Positions 1 to 8,509 are shown, counted from the stretch's first letter. The stretch is DNA of 64,000 nucleotides from Bacteroidota bacterium (GCA_018267475.1 JAFDYI010000022.1:1-64000), one strand, 5' to 3'. Notes: a model not told the origin generated them from the letters alone. Program-made: numbers and translations.

Positions 1-24
1 CCAATCCCAATCCCAATCCCAATT
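1..24. repeat. CCCAAT hexamer microsatellite
   Basis: About four tandem copies of CCCAAT lie at the left edge, the last ending in AATT. The unit is six bases, so changes in copy number keep the frame. In the open frame of the transposase fragment it encodes alternating Gln-Ser. The array may continue to the left of the window. Confidence 0.8.
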
Positions 25-289
25 AAAACCATCGTCATTTCATCGTTTACCAAAATCCATTTCATCGTTTGTGGGCGGTTTCAAATCGGCCATCAATTCA
101 AAAATGGACGATCATATTGACGAACGCAATTTGACAATTCCAAAATACAATCGTAACAATCATTTTTTTCAACCCAATTACCACGACCATATCATTAGGG
201 GCAACAAATCGTATGAACGCATAAAAAATTACATCATCAATAATCCCCGAAATTGGGATAATGATAAATTCAATAAACCAGGCAAATAA
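2..289 (+). CDS. REP-associated tyrosine transposase (Y1_Tnp), C-terminal part, cut by window edge
   Basis: The frame is open from base 2 to the TAA at 287-289, so the gene continues leftwards. The segment GGFKSA, followed by YHDHIIRGN, then YIINNPRNW and DNDKF, is the C-terminal signature of Bacteroidota REP-associated tyrosine transposases (RAYT, IS200-like Y1 fold). The catalytic HUH and Tyr parts would lie left of the window. The Gln-Ser hexamer tract falls in the family's variable linker before GGFKSA. It ends only 8 bp before hsdS, in the same direction, so it may be co-transcribed with the restriction-modification genes. Intactness of the N-terminal half cannot be judged. The GTG at 71 is an internal codon, not a start. 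Confidence 0.8.
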   Translation, partial: QSQSQSQLKPSSFHRLPKSISSFVGGFKSAINSKMDDHIDERNLTIPKYNRNNHFFQPNYHDHIIRGNKSYERIKNYIINNPRNWDNDKFNKPGK

Positions 290-297
290 ACAGCATA

Positions 298-1632
298 ATG
301 AAAGAAGATTGGATTGAATGTACTTTTGAGGATTTGCTGGACTATGAACAGCCAACAAAATACATCGTAAGAAGTACCAAGTATAGTGATGATTTTAAAA
401 CTCCTGTGTTGACAGCAGGAAAATCATTTATAAAAGGTTACACAAATGAAACAGATGGAATATTTGATATTCTACCAACCATAATTTTTGATGATTTTAC
501 AACAGCTACACAGTTTGTTGATTTTCCATTTAAGGTAAAATCTTCTGCAATGAAAATACTTGTTCCAAAGAGCAAACTTGTAAATATGAAGTATTTGTTT
601 AACTGCATACAAGTAAATCAAGTGCGGAATGATACTCACAAAAGGTATTGGATTTCTGTTTATGCAAAGAAGAAAATTCTTCTTCCACCATTAGTAATAC
701 AGAATGCTATTTTATCAAAAACGGAAGAGATTTTTTCCGATTTAGACAACGGCATAGCCAATTTTAAAAAAGCACAAGAGCAATTAAAAACATACCGCCA
801 AGCGGTGTTGAAAAAGGCGTTTGAGGGCGAACTCACCAAAGAATGGCGAGAAAAAATAGTAAAGACGGACGGAAATCGTACTCCTGTAAAGACGGACGGT
901 CGTCCGTCTCAACTACCAACCAACTCAGACAACTTGCCGAAAGGATGGAAATGGGTGAAGATTTCTGATGTGTGCGATATGAAAGCCGGATATTTCATAA
1001 AAGCGGACGAAATAAACTCTGAATTTGAAAATGGATTATTTCCTTGTTATGGCGGTAATGGTCTTAGAGGTTATGTAAAGTCTACAACTCATGAAGGGTT
1101 ATTCCCGATAATAGGAAGGCAGGGAGCATTATGTGGAAATGTACATTTAGTTAATGGGAAATTCCACGCAACAGAACACGCAGTTGTTGTTACTGCCAAA
1201 AAGGAAATTAATATAAAGTGTCTGTATTATAAACTTACAGAAATGAAAATAAATCAGTATGCAACAGGTACAGCACAACCTGGTCTATCTGTTAATAAGA
1301 TACTTCCGATTGAAATAATTTATCCAAGCTCATTAGAAGAACAAACCCAGATCGTCCAAGAAATAGAAAGCCGTTTATCGGTTTGCGACAAAATGGAGCA
1401 AAGCCTAAACAAAAGCATAGAAAAAGCCGAAGCACTACGCCAAAGCATACTCAAAAAAGCCTTTGAGGGCCGTTTGCTGAGCGAAGCCGAAGTAAACGCC
1501 TGCAAACAAGCAGCCGATTATGAACCAGCCGGCGAATTGCTCAAAAAAATAAAAGCCGAAAAGCTAAAGTCGCAAGGCCTTTCGTCCCAAAAGAAGAAAA
1601 AAACAAGCGTTAAAAAGAAAAGCAAGAAATAA
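298..1632 (+). CDS. hsdS: Type I restriction-modification specificity subunit HsdS
   Basis: This is the DNA-recognition subunit that directs HsdM (and HsdR) to a bipartite target. At 444 aa it has the two-half layout of the family: target recognition domain 1 at about 1-135, a helical conserved region at 136-182 with KKAFEGELTKEWR, a linker at 183-213, target recognition domain 2 at 214-342, and a second conserved helix at 343-392 with KKAFEGRLLSEAE. The near identity of the two helices is typical of HsdS. The C-terminus is a Lys-rich tail. The linker contains an in-frame duplicated VKTDG motif and a DNA palindrome, listed separately. The stop is 1 bp before rhuM, and gene order is hsdS-rhuM-hsdM. 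The recognition sequence cannot be read from the protein. Confidence 0.93.
   Translation: MKEDWIECTFEDLLDYEQPTKYIVRSTKYSDDFKTPVLTAGKSFIKGYTNETDGIFDILPTIIFDDFTTATQFVDFPFKVKSSAMKILVPKSKLVNMKYLFNCIQVNQVRNDTHKRYWISVYAKKKILLPPLVIQNAILSKTEEIFSDLDNGIANFKKAQEQLKTYRQAVLKKAFEGELTKEWREKIVKTDGNRTPVKTDGRPSQLPTNSDNLPKGWKWVKISDVCDMKAGYFIKADEINSEFENGLFPCYGGNGLRGYVKSTTHEGLFPIIGRQGALCGNVHLVNGKFHATEHAVVVTAKKEINIKCLYYKLTEMKINQYATGTAQPGLSVNKILPIEIIYPSSLEEQTQIVQEIESRLSVCDKMEQSLNKSIEKAEALRQSILKKAFEGRLLSEAEVNACKQAADYEPAGELLKKIKAEKLKSQGLSSQKKKKTSVKKKSKK
859..909 (+). repeat. In-frame repeat and palindrome in the hsdS inter-domain linker
   Basis: GTAAAGACGGACGG occurs at 859-872 and again at 886-899, exactly 27 bp (nine codons) apart, giving VKTDG twice. 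The second copy runs into an inverted repeat, AGACGGACG (890-898) and CGTCCGTCT (901-909), with a 2-bp centre. Both lie in the linker between the two DNA-recognition halves. Confidence 0.85.
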
Positions 1633-1633
1633 T

Positions 1634-2665
1634 ATGGATTTGTCAAAATACAACCCCAGTAGTCAATTTTTACTTTACAAAACCGACAAAGGTGATGTAA
1701 AAGTTGATGTTTTGTTGCAAAACGAAACTATTTGGATGCCTCAGAGCAAAATTGCCGAACTTTTCGGGGTGCAACGCCCTGCCATTACCAAGCACCTGAA
1801 CAATATTTTTAAGAGCGGAGAATTAGATGAAAAAGTGGTATGTTCCATTTTGGAACTAACCACTCCACACGGTGCTATTGCTGATAAAACGCAAACTAAA
1901 CCTACCAAATTCTATAATCTCGATGCCATTATAGCGGTGGGTTATCGGGTAAACTCTCATAGGGCTACGCAATTCAGAATTTGGGCAACAGCCGTTTTAA
2001 AAGAATATATTATAAAAGGATATACAATGGATGTGGAGCGGTTAAAAAACCCACAACCCATTTTTGGGCAAGATTATTTTAAAGAACAGCTCGAAAAAAT
2101 CCGTGACATCCGAAGTTCGGAACGTAGGTTTTATCAGCAAATTACCGATATTTATGCCGAGTGCAGTATTGACTACGATTACAATTCGGAAATTACCAAA
2201 GAATTTTTCGCCACCGTTCAAAATAAATTACATTGGGCAATTACAAGGCAAACTGCTGCTGAAATAATTGTATCGCGTGCAAACCACGAAAAAGAAAAAA
2301 TGGGTTTAACCAGTTGGAAAAACTCGCCCAAGGGAAAAATTAGAAAATCAGATGTTTCTATTGCTAAAAACTATCTTACCGAAGAGGAATTAAAGCCTCT
2401 CAATCGCATTGTTTCCATGTATTTGGATTATGCCGAAGACCAAGCCGAGCATGGAAATGTAATGACCATGAAAGATTGGGCCGAAAAATTAAATGCTTTC
2501 CTGCAATTTAATCAAAAGGATATTTTGCAAAATTCGGGTAAAGTAACTACTGCCATAGCAAAAGAGTTTGCCGAGAGCGAATACGAAAAATATAAACCTA
2601 TCCAAGATAAATTGTTTGAAAGCGATTTTGATAAAGAAGTTAAAAAAATATTAAAAGGAAAATAA
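1634..2665 (+). CDS. rhuM: RhuM family protein
   Basis: The 343-aa protein matches the RhuM family (Pfam Virulence_RhuM). The N-terminal region at about 30-60 has ETIWMPQSKIAELFGVQ, a helix-turn-helix-like segment, followed by a core around 95-130 with FYNLDAIIAVGYRVNSHRAT. The family was named from a Salmonella pathogenicity island gene of unknown biochemical role and is often found inside type I restriction-modification operons. Here it is embedded between hsdS and hsdM with 1-bp gaps on both sides, so translational coupling is likely. A role in regulating or modulating the modification system is inference from position. No catalytic residues can be assigned. Confidence 0.9.
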   Translation: MDLSKYNPSSQFLLYKTDKGDVKVDVLLQNETIWMPQSKIAELFGVQRPAITKHLNNIFKSGELDEKVVCSILELTTPHGAIADKTQTKPTKFYNLDAIIAVGYRVNSHRATQFRIWATAVLKEYIIKGYTMDVERLKNPQPIFGQDYFKEQLEKIRDIRSSERRFYQQITDIYAECSIDYDYNSEITKEFFATVQNKLHWAITRQTAAEIIVSRANHEKEKMGLTSWKNSPKGKIRKSDVSIAKNYLTEEELKPLNRIVSMYLDYAEDQAEHGNVMTMKDWAEKLNAFLQFNQKDILQNSGKVTTAIAKEFAESEYEKYKPIQDKLFESDFDKEVKKILKGK

Positions 2666-2666
2666 A

Positions 2667-4184
2667 ATGTCGGAAAGTGTAATTGTATCAAAAGTGTGGA
2701 ATTTTGCCAACGTCCTTCGTGATGATGGCGTGGGTTATGGTGATTATTTGGAGCAAATTACCTATTTGCTCTTCCTTAAAATGGCAGATGAACTCAACAA
2801 ACCACCCTACAACAAAGGGCTAAAATTCCCTAAACTCAAAAATGCCCAAGGCGAAGAAAACCCCAAAGGCGAAACCTGCGACTGGCAAACCCTATCGCAA
2901 AAACGAGGCTTGGAATTAGAAACTTTTTACAACCAAATGCTACGCAGTTTGGGAAGCGAAAAAGGCACATTGGGGCAAATATTTGTAAAGAGCCAAAACA
3001 AAATTCAAGACCCTTCAAAACTCTTAAAAATCATGGATATGATTGACAAAGAGCAATGGAGTATGATGGGCACCGATATAAAAGGAAAAATCTACGAAGG
3101 ATTGTTGGAGAAAAATGCCGAAGACACCAAAAGCGGTGCAGGGCAATATTTTACACCACGTTCTTTAATCAAAACAATGATAGCTTGTCTTCGCCCCAAG
3201 CCAATGAAAACCATAATTGACCCGGCTTGTGGTACAGGTGGTTTCTTTTTGGCGGCTTATGATTTTATCAAAGCCCAAGACTTAGACCAAGAAGAAAAAG
3301 CCTTTTTGAAAAACGAAACTTTTCACGGAAACGAAATTGTTGCCAACACCCGCAGAATGTGTTTGATGAATATGTTTTTGCACAACATTGGCGAAATAGA
3401 TGGCGAGCCGCTGATTTCTTCGGCAGATGCGTTGGTATCAGACAATGGCAAACGCTACGATTATGTATTAGCCAATCCACCTTTTGGTAAAAAAAGCAGT
3501 ATGACCATTACCAACGAAGAAGGCAAACAAGAAAAGCAAGACTATATTATCAATCGCCAGGACTTTGTAGCAACCACAGCCAACAAACAACTGAACTTTA
3601 TGCAACACATAAAAACACTTTTAAAAGCGACTGGCGAAGCAGCCGTTGTACTTCCCGACAATGTTTTGTTTGAAGGTGGTGCAGGAGAAACGGTTCGTAA
3701 AGAGTTGATGAAAACAACAGAACTTCATACGATTTTACGACTGCCGACAGGCATTTTTTATGCACAGGGTGTAAAAGCAAATGTGTTGTTTTTCGACAAC
3801 AAACCAGCTTCCAAATCCCCTTGGACAAAAAACGTTTGGATATATGATTACCGCAGTAACATAAGCCATACCTTAAAGAAAAATCCTCTTACTTCTGAAG
3901 ATTTGAAAGACTTTGTAAAATGCTACAATCCCGAAAACCGAAACAAAAGAGTAGAAACGTGGAGTGAAGCAAACCCCGAAGGACGTTGGAGAAAATTCAG
4001 CTATGAAGAAATCATTGAAAGAGATAAAACCAATCTTGACATATTTTGGATTAAGGACGAGGGCCTAACCGACTTGGACAACTTGCCCGACCCTGATATT
4101 TTGGCAAATGAAATAATAGAAAACATTGAAGCAGGACTAAACAGTTTTAAAGAAATAATGGAAACCTTAAACGAAGACGAATAG
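2667..4184 (+). CDS. hsdM: Type I restriction-modification DNA methyltransferase subunit HsdM
   Basis: The 505-aa protein is the N6-adenine methyltransferase subunit that works as HsdM2S. The N-terminal helical domain has YLLFLKMADE. Then come GQYFTPRSLI, the AdoMet-binding motif I DPACGTGGF near residues 185-193, and the catalytic motif IV NPPFG near 270-274. All key motifs are present and the length is normal. Its start follows the rhuM stop by 1 bp. No hsdR is found downstream, because the next gene is an unrelated AraC/alkyltransferase gene. Restriction activity therefore depends on an hsdR outside the window (probably to the left) or is absent. Confidence 0.95.
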   Translation: MSESVIVSKVWNFANVLRDDGVGYGDYLEQITYLLFLKMADELNKPPYNKGLKFPKLKNAQGEENPKGETCDWQTLSQKRGLELETFYNQMLRSLGSEKGTLGQIFVKSQNKIQDPSKLLKIMDMIDKEQWSMMGTDIKGKIYEGLLEKNAEDTKSGAGQYFTPRSLIKTMIACLRPKPMKTIIDPACGTGGFFLAAYDFIKAQDLDQEEKAFLKNETFHGNEIVANTRRMCLMNMFLHNIGEIDGEPLISSADALVSDNGKRYDYVLANPPFGKKSSMTITNEEGKQEKQDYIINRQDFVATTANKQLNFMQHIKTLLKATGEAAVVLPDNVLFEGGAGETVRKELMKTTELHTILRLPTGIFYAQGVKANVLFFDNKPASKSPWTKNVWIYDYRSNISHTLKKNPLTSEDLKDFVKCYNPENRNKRVETWSEANPEGRWRKFSYEEIIERDKTNLDIFWIKDEGLTDLDNLPDPDILANEIIENIEAGLNSFKEIMETLNEDE

Positions 4185-4213
4185 CTAAAATGGTGCGAAC
4201 ATTTAACTAAACG

Positions 4214-4231
4214 GTTAAGCATAAGCTTAAC
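4214..4231. other. Small perfect hairpin after hsdM
   Basis: GTTAAGC (4214-4220) pairs with GCTTAAC (4225-4231) around a 4-nt loop, 30 bp after the hsdM stop. No T-run follows, so it is at best a weak terminator or a processing site. Confidence 0.35.
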
Positions 4232-4309
4232 TCACAGATAAAATTCAGCATGTTTTGGATTTTATGGCAGCAACTTAGTTTCGATATTTGCACTGCAATA
4301 TAGAGATAA

Positions 4310-5158
4310 ATGACAGCACAAAATCAAAATCAGTATAGCCGGATTGCCGAAGCTATTGAGTATATACAAGAAAATTTTAAACAACAGCCTAGCCTTAATG
4401 AGGTGGCAGAGCAAGTACATCTAAGTGCAGCACATTTTCAACGCTTATTTTCTGAATGGGTAGGTATAAGTCCTAAAAAATTTTTGCAGTATATAAGTGT
4501 AGAATATGCTAAGAAAATGCTGAAACAAAAACAGAGTACTTTGTTTGATACAACTTATGCAGCAGGGCTTTCAAGCACAAGTCGTTTACACGATTTATTT
4601 ATACATATTGAAGGCATGACGCCGGCTGAATATAAAAACGGGGGAAAAAGTTTGTGTATAAATTATAGTTTTGCCGAAAGCCCTTTTGGAAAAATAATAG
4701 TAGCCTCTACATTAAAAGGGATTTGTTACATGGCTTTTGAAGATGATGAAGCAAAAGCCTTAAATGAATTAGAAACAAAATTTCCAAATGCAATCTATCA
4801 ACAAAAATCAGATATTATACAGCAAAACGCACTATTCGTTTTTCAAAATGATGGGAGTAAACGGGAAAAAATAAAAGTACATTTAAAAGGCACCGCTTTT
4901 CAGATTAAGGTTTGGGAAAGCTTGCTTAAAATACCTATGGGAAACTTATCTACCTATGGTAATATTGCTAAACAAATTGATGCTCCAAACGCTGCAAGGG
5001 CAGTAGGTTCAGCCATCGGAAGTAATCCGGTTGCGTTTCTTATTCCTTGTCATCGGGTTATACAAGCATCAGGTCATTTTGGTGGTTATATGTGGGGCGC
5101 AACAAGAAAAACCGCTATTATCGGATGGGAGGGGGCAAAAACACAGTTGGAAATATAA
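4310..5158 (+). CDS. AraC-type regulator fused to O6-alkylguanine-DNA alkyltransferase (Ada-like, no zinc domain)
   Basis: This is a 282-aa fusion for repair of alkylated guanine. Residues 1-105 form an AraC-type DNA-binding domain with two helix-turn-helix segments (PSLNEVAEQVHLSAAHFQRLF and MTPAEYK). Residues 115-275 are the alkyltransferase, with RAVGSAIGSNP and the active-site PCHRV, where Cys247 accepts the alkyl group irreversibly. Unlike E. coli Ada it starts directly at the AraC domain and lacks the N-terminal zinc domain that senses methylphosphotriesters. How it would be activated is therefore unclear; sensing through Cys247 is a possibility, not shown. A degenerate GATATTTG lies upstream near 4283. 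It stands alone between the hsd operon and a convergent thioesterase gene. Confidence 0.92.
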   Translation: MTAQNQNQYSRIAEAIEYIQENFKQQPSLNEVAEQVHLSAAHFQRLFSEWVGISPKKFLQYISVEYAKKMLKQKQSTLFDTTYAAGLSSTSRLHDLFIHIEGMTPAEYKNGGKSLCINYSFAESPFGKIIVASTLKGICYMAFEDDEAKALNELETKFPNAIYQQKSDIIQQNALFVFQNDGSKREKIKVHLKGTAFQIKVWESLLKIPMGNLSTYGNIAKQIDAPNAARAVGSAIGSNPVAFLIPCHRVIQASGHFGGYMWGATRKTAIIGWEGAKTQLEI

Positions 5159-5178
5159 AGGGTTGCGGCCTTTTTTTT
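5157..5178 (+). terminator. Putative intrinsic terminator of the alkyltransferase gene
   Basis: AAAGG (5157-5161) pairs with CCTTT (5169-5173) around a 7-nt loop and runs into an eight-T tract. It overlaps the stop codon of the preceding gene. The stem is short. Confidence 0.45.
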
Positions 5179-5232
5179 GATTAAACTATTGCAACTTTTT
5201 TCTTCCAGCATGTTCTTCTCTTTTGGGTGCGG

Positions 5233-5748
5233 TTACGCAAACAACGCTTTTAGTTCGGTGGCGTCGCTAGCTTTCATTTTTCCGGCCAATATCAAAGCTA
5301 ATTGCTTTCTGCGCAGGGCGCCGGCGTGGCGCTCTTGTTCTTCTTCGGTTTCGGGTATCAGTTCGGGTACGGGCAAAGGGGAGCCATTTTGGTCTATTGC
5401 TACAAAAGTGTAGATGGCATTGTTGCTTTTCCTTCTGTCGCCGGTAACGGTGTCTTCTACAAACACATCAATAAAAACTTCCATGCTGGTACTAAAGGCT
5501 CTTGATACTTTAGCTTCTAAGGTTACTACACTGCCTACTTTTATAGGTTCATTAAACGACACGTTGTTTACCGTAGCCGTTACTACTACGCGTTTGCAAT
5601 GTCTTTGTGCCGCAATGGCAGCCGAGGTATCCATCCACTCCAGCAAGCGCCCTCCAAATAAATTACCCAAAGGGTTGGTATCGTTGGGTAATACATGTTC
5701 GGTAGTAATAGTGGCCGATTCGCGGGCGTATTTAGGTTTTAAGCTCAT
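5233..5748 (-). CDS. Hotdog-fold acyl-CoA thioesterase (BACH/YciA type)
   Basis: The 171-aa cytoplasmic protein hydrolyses acyl-CoA thioesters to free fatty acid and CoA. The N-terminal half carries the hotdog signature LPNDTNPLGNLFGGRLLEWMD, with the substrate-site Asn and the GG turn before the central helix, then VTATVNNVSF and NNAIYTFVA. The C-terminal tail, rich in charged residues, is the family's usual extension. Its ATG overlaps the stop of the upstream HD-domain gene by 4 bp (ATGA), so the two are translated together. The chain-length preference cannot be read from sequence. Confidence 0.9.
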   Translation of the reverse strand: MSLKPKYARESATITTEHVLPNDTNPLGNLFGGRLLEWMDTSAAIAAQRHCKRVVVTATVNNVSFNEPIKVGSVVTLEAKVSRAFSTSMEVFIDVFVEDTVTGDRRKSNNAIYTFVAIDQNGSPLPVPELIPETEEEQERHAGALRRKQLALILAGKMKASDATELKALFA

Positions 5749-6992
5749 TTTTTATAGATTATGTTTTTTGGATAGCAGATAAAATATTTTTTTACTGTTT
5801 TGGATAGCACTTCTACATTTAGTTGGTCTCCGGCCTCAGCAATATCAATAATCTTGCCGTTATTCATCAAGATGTTTATTTTTAAATTATTGGTTTTGTA
5901 GGCGCTGTTTTCTATTTGCCCTTGTACCACAAAAAAAGCAGCTTCTTTTTCGCTTATTTTATACTGTTTGGCGCAAGCGGTAATCCATTCTTTTTTTGAA
6001 GAAAGTTCGCTTTTTTCGCGCCGCAGCTCAATGCGAAACAGTTTTCTGTTTACCAAATTGGCACAAAGTGTGGCAAGAATAATATCGGGGTGCTGAGCCC
6101 ATACTTTTACCGAGGTAAAAATATCGTAATCATCTAGCAGGGCAAAACTTTTTAGCAACTCAGGGTTTTCTATAAAATCATCTTTAGAAAAATTGTTTTG
6201 TAAAAAAATACTGAGAGCAGGCGTAGCAAACAAAGGTGTTTTTTTTGATGCTAACTCTTTGGCACGTATTAAGATATTAACCAGCATGTTTTCGGCAGCT
6301 ACTACCGTTTTGTGCAAATACACTTGCCAGTACATCAGGCGGCGTGCTATAATAAATTTTTCGATGGAGTAAATGCCTTTTTCTTCTATTACCAATTCGT
6401 CGTTTTTTACATGTAGCATTTTTATGATGCGGTCGCTACTGATAATGCCCTCTGATACGCCGGTAAAAAAACTATCGCGGCGCAGGTAGTCCAGCCTATC
6501 CATATCCAACTGCGAGCTTACTAATTGGTGTAAAAACTTTTTTTTGTATTGATTATTAAAAATTTTAATAGCTAAGCTAAGCTTGCCTTGATATTGTTTA
6601 TTCAACTCTTGCATCAGCAAGGCAGAGATGTCTTCGTGGTTTACCCCTTGCACAATAGCGTATTCTAGGGCGTGAGAAAAAGGCCCATGCCCAATATCGT
6701 GTAACAAAATAGCAATAGTTACGGCCTGTGCCTCCTCGGGCGTAATGTCTATCTGTTTGGCTTGTAGTACTTTTAGCGCTTCGGTCATTAGGTGCATGGC
6801 GCCAATGGCGTGATGAAAGCGAGTGTGCAGGGCGCCCGGATACACCAAGTTGGTTAGCCCTAGTTGTTTTATTCTGCGTAAACGCTGAAAATAAGGGTGG
6901 TTTATTAGCTCGTAAATAAAATCATCGGGTAGGGTAACGAATCCGTAAATGGGGTCGTTAATGATTTTTCTTTTATTGGCTGAGTCGCGCAT
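5745..6992 (-). CDS. HD-domain phosphohydrolase (COG1078, dNTPase-like)
   Basis: This metal-dependent phosphohydrolase is related to dGTP triphosphohydrolases. From the chosen start it is 415 aa. DPIYGFVTLP opens the family, followed by the split metal site RFHHAIGAMHL and LLHDIGHGPFSHALE (the HD pair), then DMDRLDYLRRDSF. COG1078 members are thought to hydrolyse deoxynucleoside triphosphates, but the substrate is unproven. An ATG exists at 7022, but a TATCTTTG -7 box at 7001-7008 lies inside that extension. I therefore prefer the ATG at 6992, which leaves MRDSANKRKIINDP as the N-terminus. It is divergent from neuB and coupled to the downstream thioesterase. Confidence 0.9.
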   Translation of the reverse strand: MRDSANKRKIINDPIYGFVTLPDDFIYELINHPYFQRLRRIKQLGLTNLVYPGALHTRFHHAIGAMHLMTEALKVLQAKQIDITPEEAQAVTIAILLHDIGHGPFSHALEYAIVQGVNHEDISALLMQELNKQYQGKLSLAIKIFNNQYKKKFLHQLVSSQLDMDRLDYLRRDSFFTGVSEGIISSDRIIKMLHVKNDELVIEEKGIYSIEKFIIARRLMYWQVYLHKTVVAAENMLVNILIRAKELASKKTPLFATPALSIFLQNNFSKDDFIENPELLKSFALLDDYDIFTSVKVWAQHPDIILATLCANLVNRKLFRIELRREKSELSSKKEWITACAKQYKISEKEAAFFVVQGQIENSAYKTNNLKINILMNNGKIIDIAEAGDQLNVEVLSKTVKKYFICYPKNIIYKK

Positions 6993-7000
6993 AGCGGTTG

Positions 7001-7008
7001 CAAAGATA
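7001..7008 (-). promoter_or_regulatory. Putative -7 box for the HD gene
   Basis: On the minus strand this reads TATCTTTG (consensus TAnnTTTG), 8 nt before the ATG at 6992. It argues against the more upstream ATG. Confidence 0.55.
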
Positions 7009-7036
7009 GGGGCTTTTTTCATTGCGGTAAAAATAG

Positions 7037-7044
7037 TACGTTTG
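7037..7044 (+). promoter_or_regulatory. Putative -7 box of the neuB operon
   Basis: TACGTTTG matches TAnnTTTG and lies 18 nt upstream of the neuB ATG. The -33 region has only a T-run, no clear TTTG. It faces away from the HD gene promoter. Confidence 0.5.
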
Positions 7045-7062
7045 TGTACTCAAAAAAAACAC

Positions 7063-8079
7063 ATGAGCAAACCCGTATTTATAATTGCAGAGGCAGGCGT
7101 AAACCATAACGGAAGCCTTGAAAAAGCGTTTCAACTGGTAGAAAAGGCGAAAGAAATAGGTGCCGATTGTGTAAAATTTCAAACCTTTAAGGCGGAGCAA
7201 ATTGTTACACAAAGCTCGCCTAAGGCGCAATACCAGCTAAAGGTAACCAACCCTGGCGAAAGCCAATTTGCCATGCTTAAAGCCCTGGAACTACAAAAAG
7301 AAGATTTTGTTTCTATAAAAAAACATTGCGAAAAAGTAGGCATTCAGTTTTTATCTACTCCATACAACCACGAAGATGCCGACTTGCTGCACGATATAGG
7401 AGTAAGCGCTTTTAAAATAGCATCGGGGCAATTGGTAGAACCCCATTTTTTAAAATATGTAGCTTCTTTTCAAAAAAAGATGATTATTTCTACCGGCATG
7501 GCTACCTTAGCTGAGGTGTATGAAGCAGTAGAAGCTATAAAAAGTACCGGCAATGACGACGTAGTGGTGCTGCAATGCAATACCGATTACCCTTCAAAAA
7601 TAGAAGATACGAATCTGTTAGCGATGAATGCCATGCGCGATGCGCTGGGTGTATCCGTAGGCTATTCCGATCACGTGCCCAACAACTACGCCTGTTTTGC
7701 AGCGGTAGCTTTAGGTGCTCAGGTAATTGAAAAACATTTTACGTTAGATAAAAACTTACCCGGCCCCGACCACTCCTGCTCTTTAGAACCACAGGAGTTT
7801 AAAGAACTAATTAGCGGCATCAGAAACATTGAAAAATGCTTAGGAAACGGCATTAAAACACCCAGCGAAAGCGAGAAAAAAAATACCTATGGCATGCGCC
7901 GCAGCATAGTAGCTAAAACTTTTTTACCAAAAGGAACGCTTGTAACCGAGCAACATATTGCCTTTAAGCGCCCTGCCAACGGCCTTGCCCCTAAATTGGT
8001 AAATTTGATATTAGGAAAAAAAACAAGTAAAGATATGCAAGCCGACGAAGCTTTTACCTACGAAACGATTGCTTTTTAA
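7063..8079 (+). CDS. neuB: N-acetylneuraminate/legionaminate-type synthase (NeuB family)
   Basis: The 338-aa enzyme condenses phosphoenolpyruvate with a six-carbon N-acyl amino sugar to make a nine-carbon sialic-acid-like sugar. The TIM barrel starts with FIIAEAGVNHNGS, then CVKFQTFKAE, ISTGMAT, GYSDHV and EKHFTLDKNLPGPDHSCSLEP. The C-terminal SAF (antifreeze-like) domain begins around residue 280 with NTYGMRRSIVAK and carries the Arg that closes the active site. The ATG at 7063 matches the family N-terminus; a longer frame from 6949 would overlap the divergent gene and its promoter. NeuB, LegI and PseI cannot be separated by eye. It heads a four-gene operon. Confidence 0.93.
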   Translation: MSKPVFIIAEAGVNHNGSLEKAFQLVEKAKEIGADCVKFQTFKAEQIVTQSSPKAQYQLKVTNPGESQFAMLKALELQKEDFVSIKKHCEKVGIQFLSTPYNHEDADLLHDIGVSAFKIASGQLVEPHFLKYVASFQKKMIISTGMATLAEVYEAVEAIKSTGNDDVVVLQCNTDYPSKIEDTNLLAMNAMRDALGVSVGYSDHVPNNYACFAAVALGAQVIEKHFTLDKNLPGPDHSCSLEPQEFKELISGIRNIEKCLGNGIKTPSESEKKNTYGMRRSIVAKTFLPKGTLVTEQHIAFKRPANGLAPKLVNLILGKKTSKDMQADEAFTYETIAF

Positions 8080-8505
8080 ATGATGTATTTTGTATCTGTA
8101 ACATACCCCGATACCGTTTTGTTGGAACAGTTTTTGGCGCAGGCCGGAGCTTCAAAAAACACCTTTCGTTATTACGAGTCGAGAGGCTTTGATGTGTTGC
8201 AAAATCATGTATGCACCGAGTTGCTGCTTGATGAAGAAAAAAAACCGGTAGCCTATGGGCATTTAGATAAAGAAGGCGAAATAATATGGTTGGGCACTGC
8301 CGTTATAGCAGCCCGTGTGGGGCAAGGTTTAGGAAAAAAAATGATGCAGCATCTAATGGAGCAAGCAAAAAAAAATCAAATAAAAACAATTCGCCTTTCG
8401 GTAGATAACGCCAACGAAGCGGCCATTAAGTTATATACCCGCTTTGGGTTTAAAACCCTTGAAAAAAGAGAGAAAATTCGTTTTTTAGAAGTACTTTTGC
8501 CCTAA
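8080..8505 (+). CDS. GNAT family N-acetyltransferase
   Basis: The 141-aa protein has the GNAT acetyl-CoA-binding motif GQGLGKKMMQHL (about residues 86-97) and the C-terminal RLSVDNANEAAIKLYTRFGF, which are the beta4-alpha3 and beta5-alpha4 parts of the fold. Its ATG follows the neuB stop without a gap; the next codon is also ATG. In sialic-acid-like pathways a GNAT enzyme N-acetylates the amino-sugar precursor (LegH or PseH step), and position makes that a fair guess here. The acceptor is not evident from sequence. Confidence 0.88.
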   Translation: MMYFVSVTYPDTVLLEQFLAQAGASKNTFRYYESRGFDVLQNHVCTELLLDEEKKPVAYGHLDKEGEIIWLGTAVIAARVGQGLGKKMMQHLMEQAKKNQIKTIRLSVDNANEAAIKLYTRFGFKTLEKREKIRFLEVLLP

Positions 8506-8509
8506 TAAT

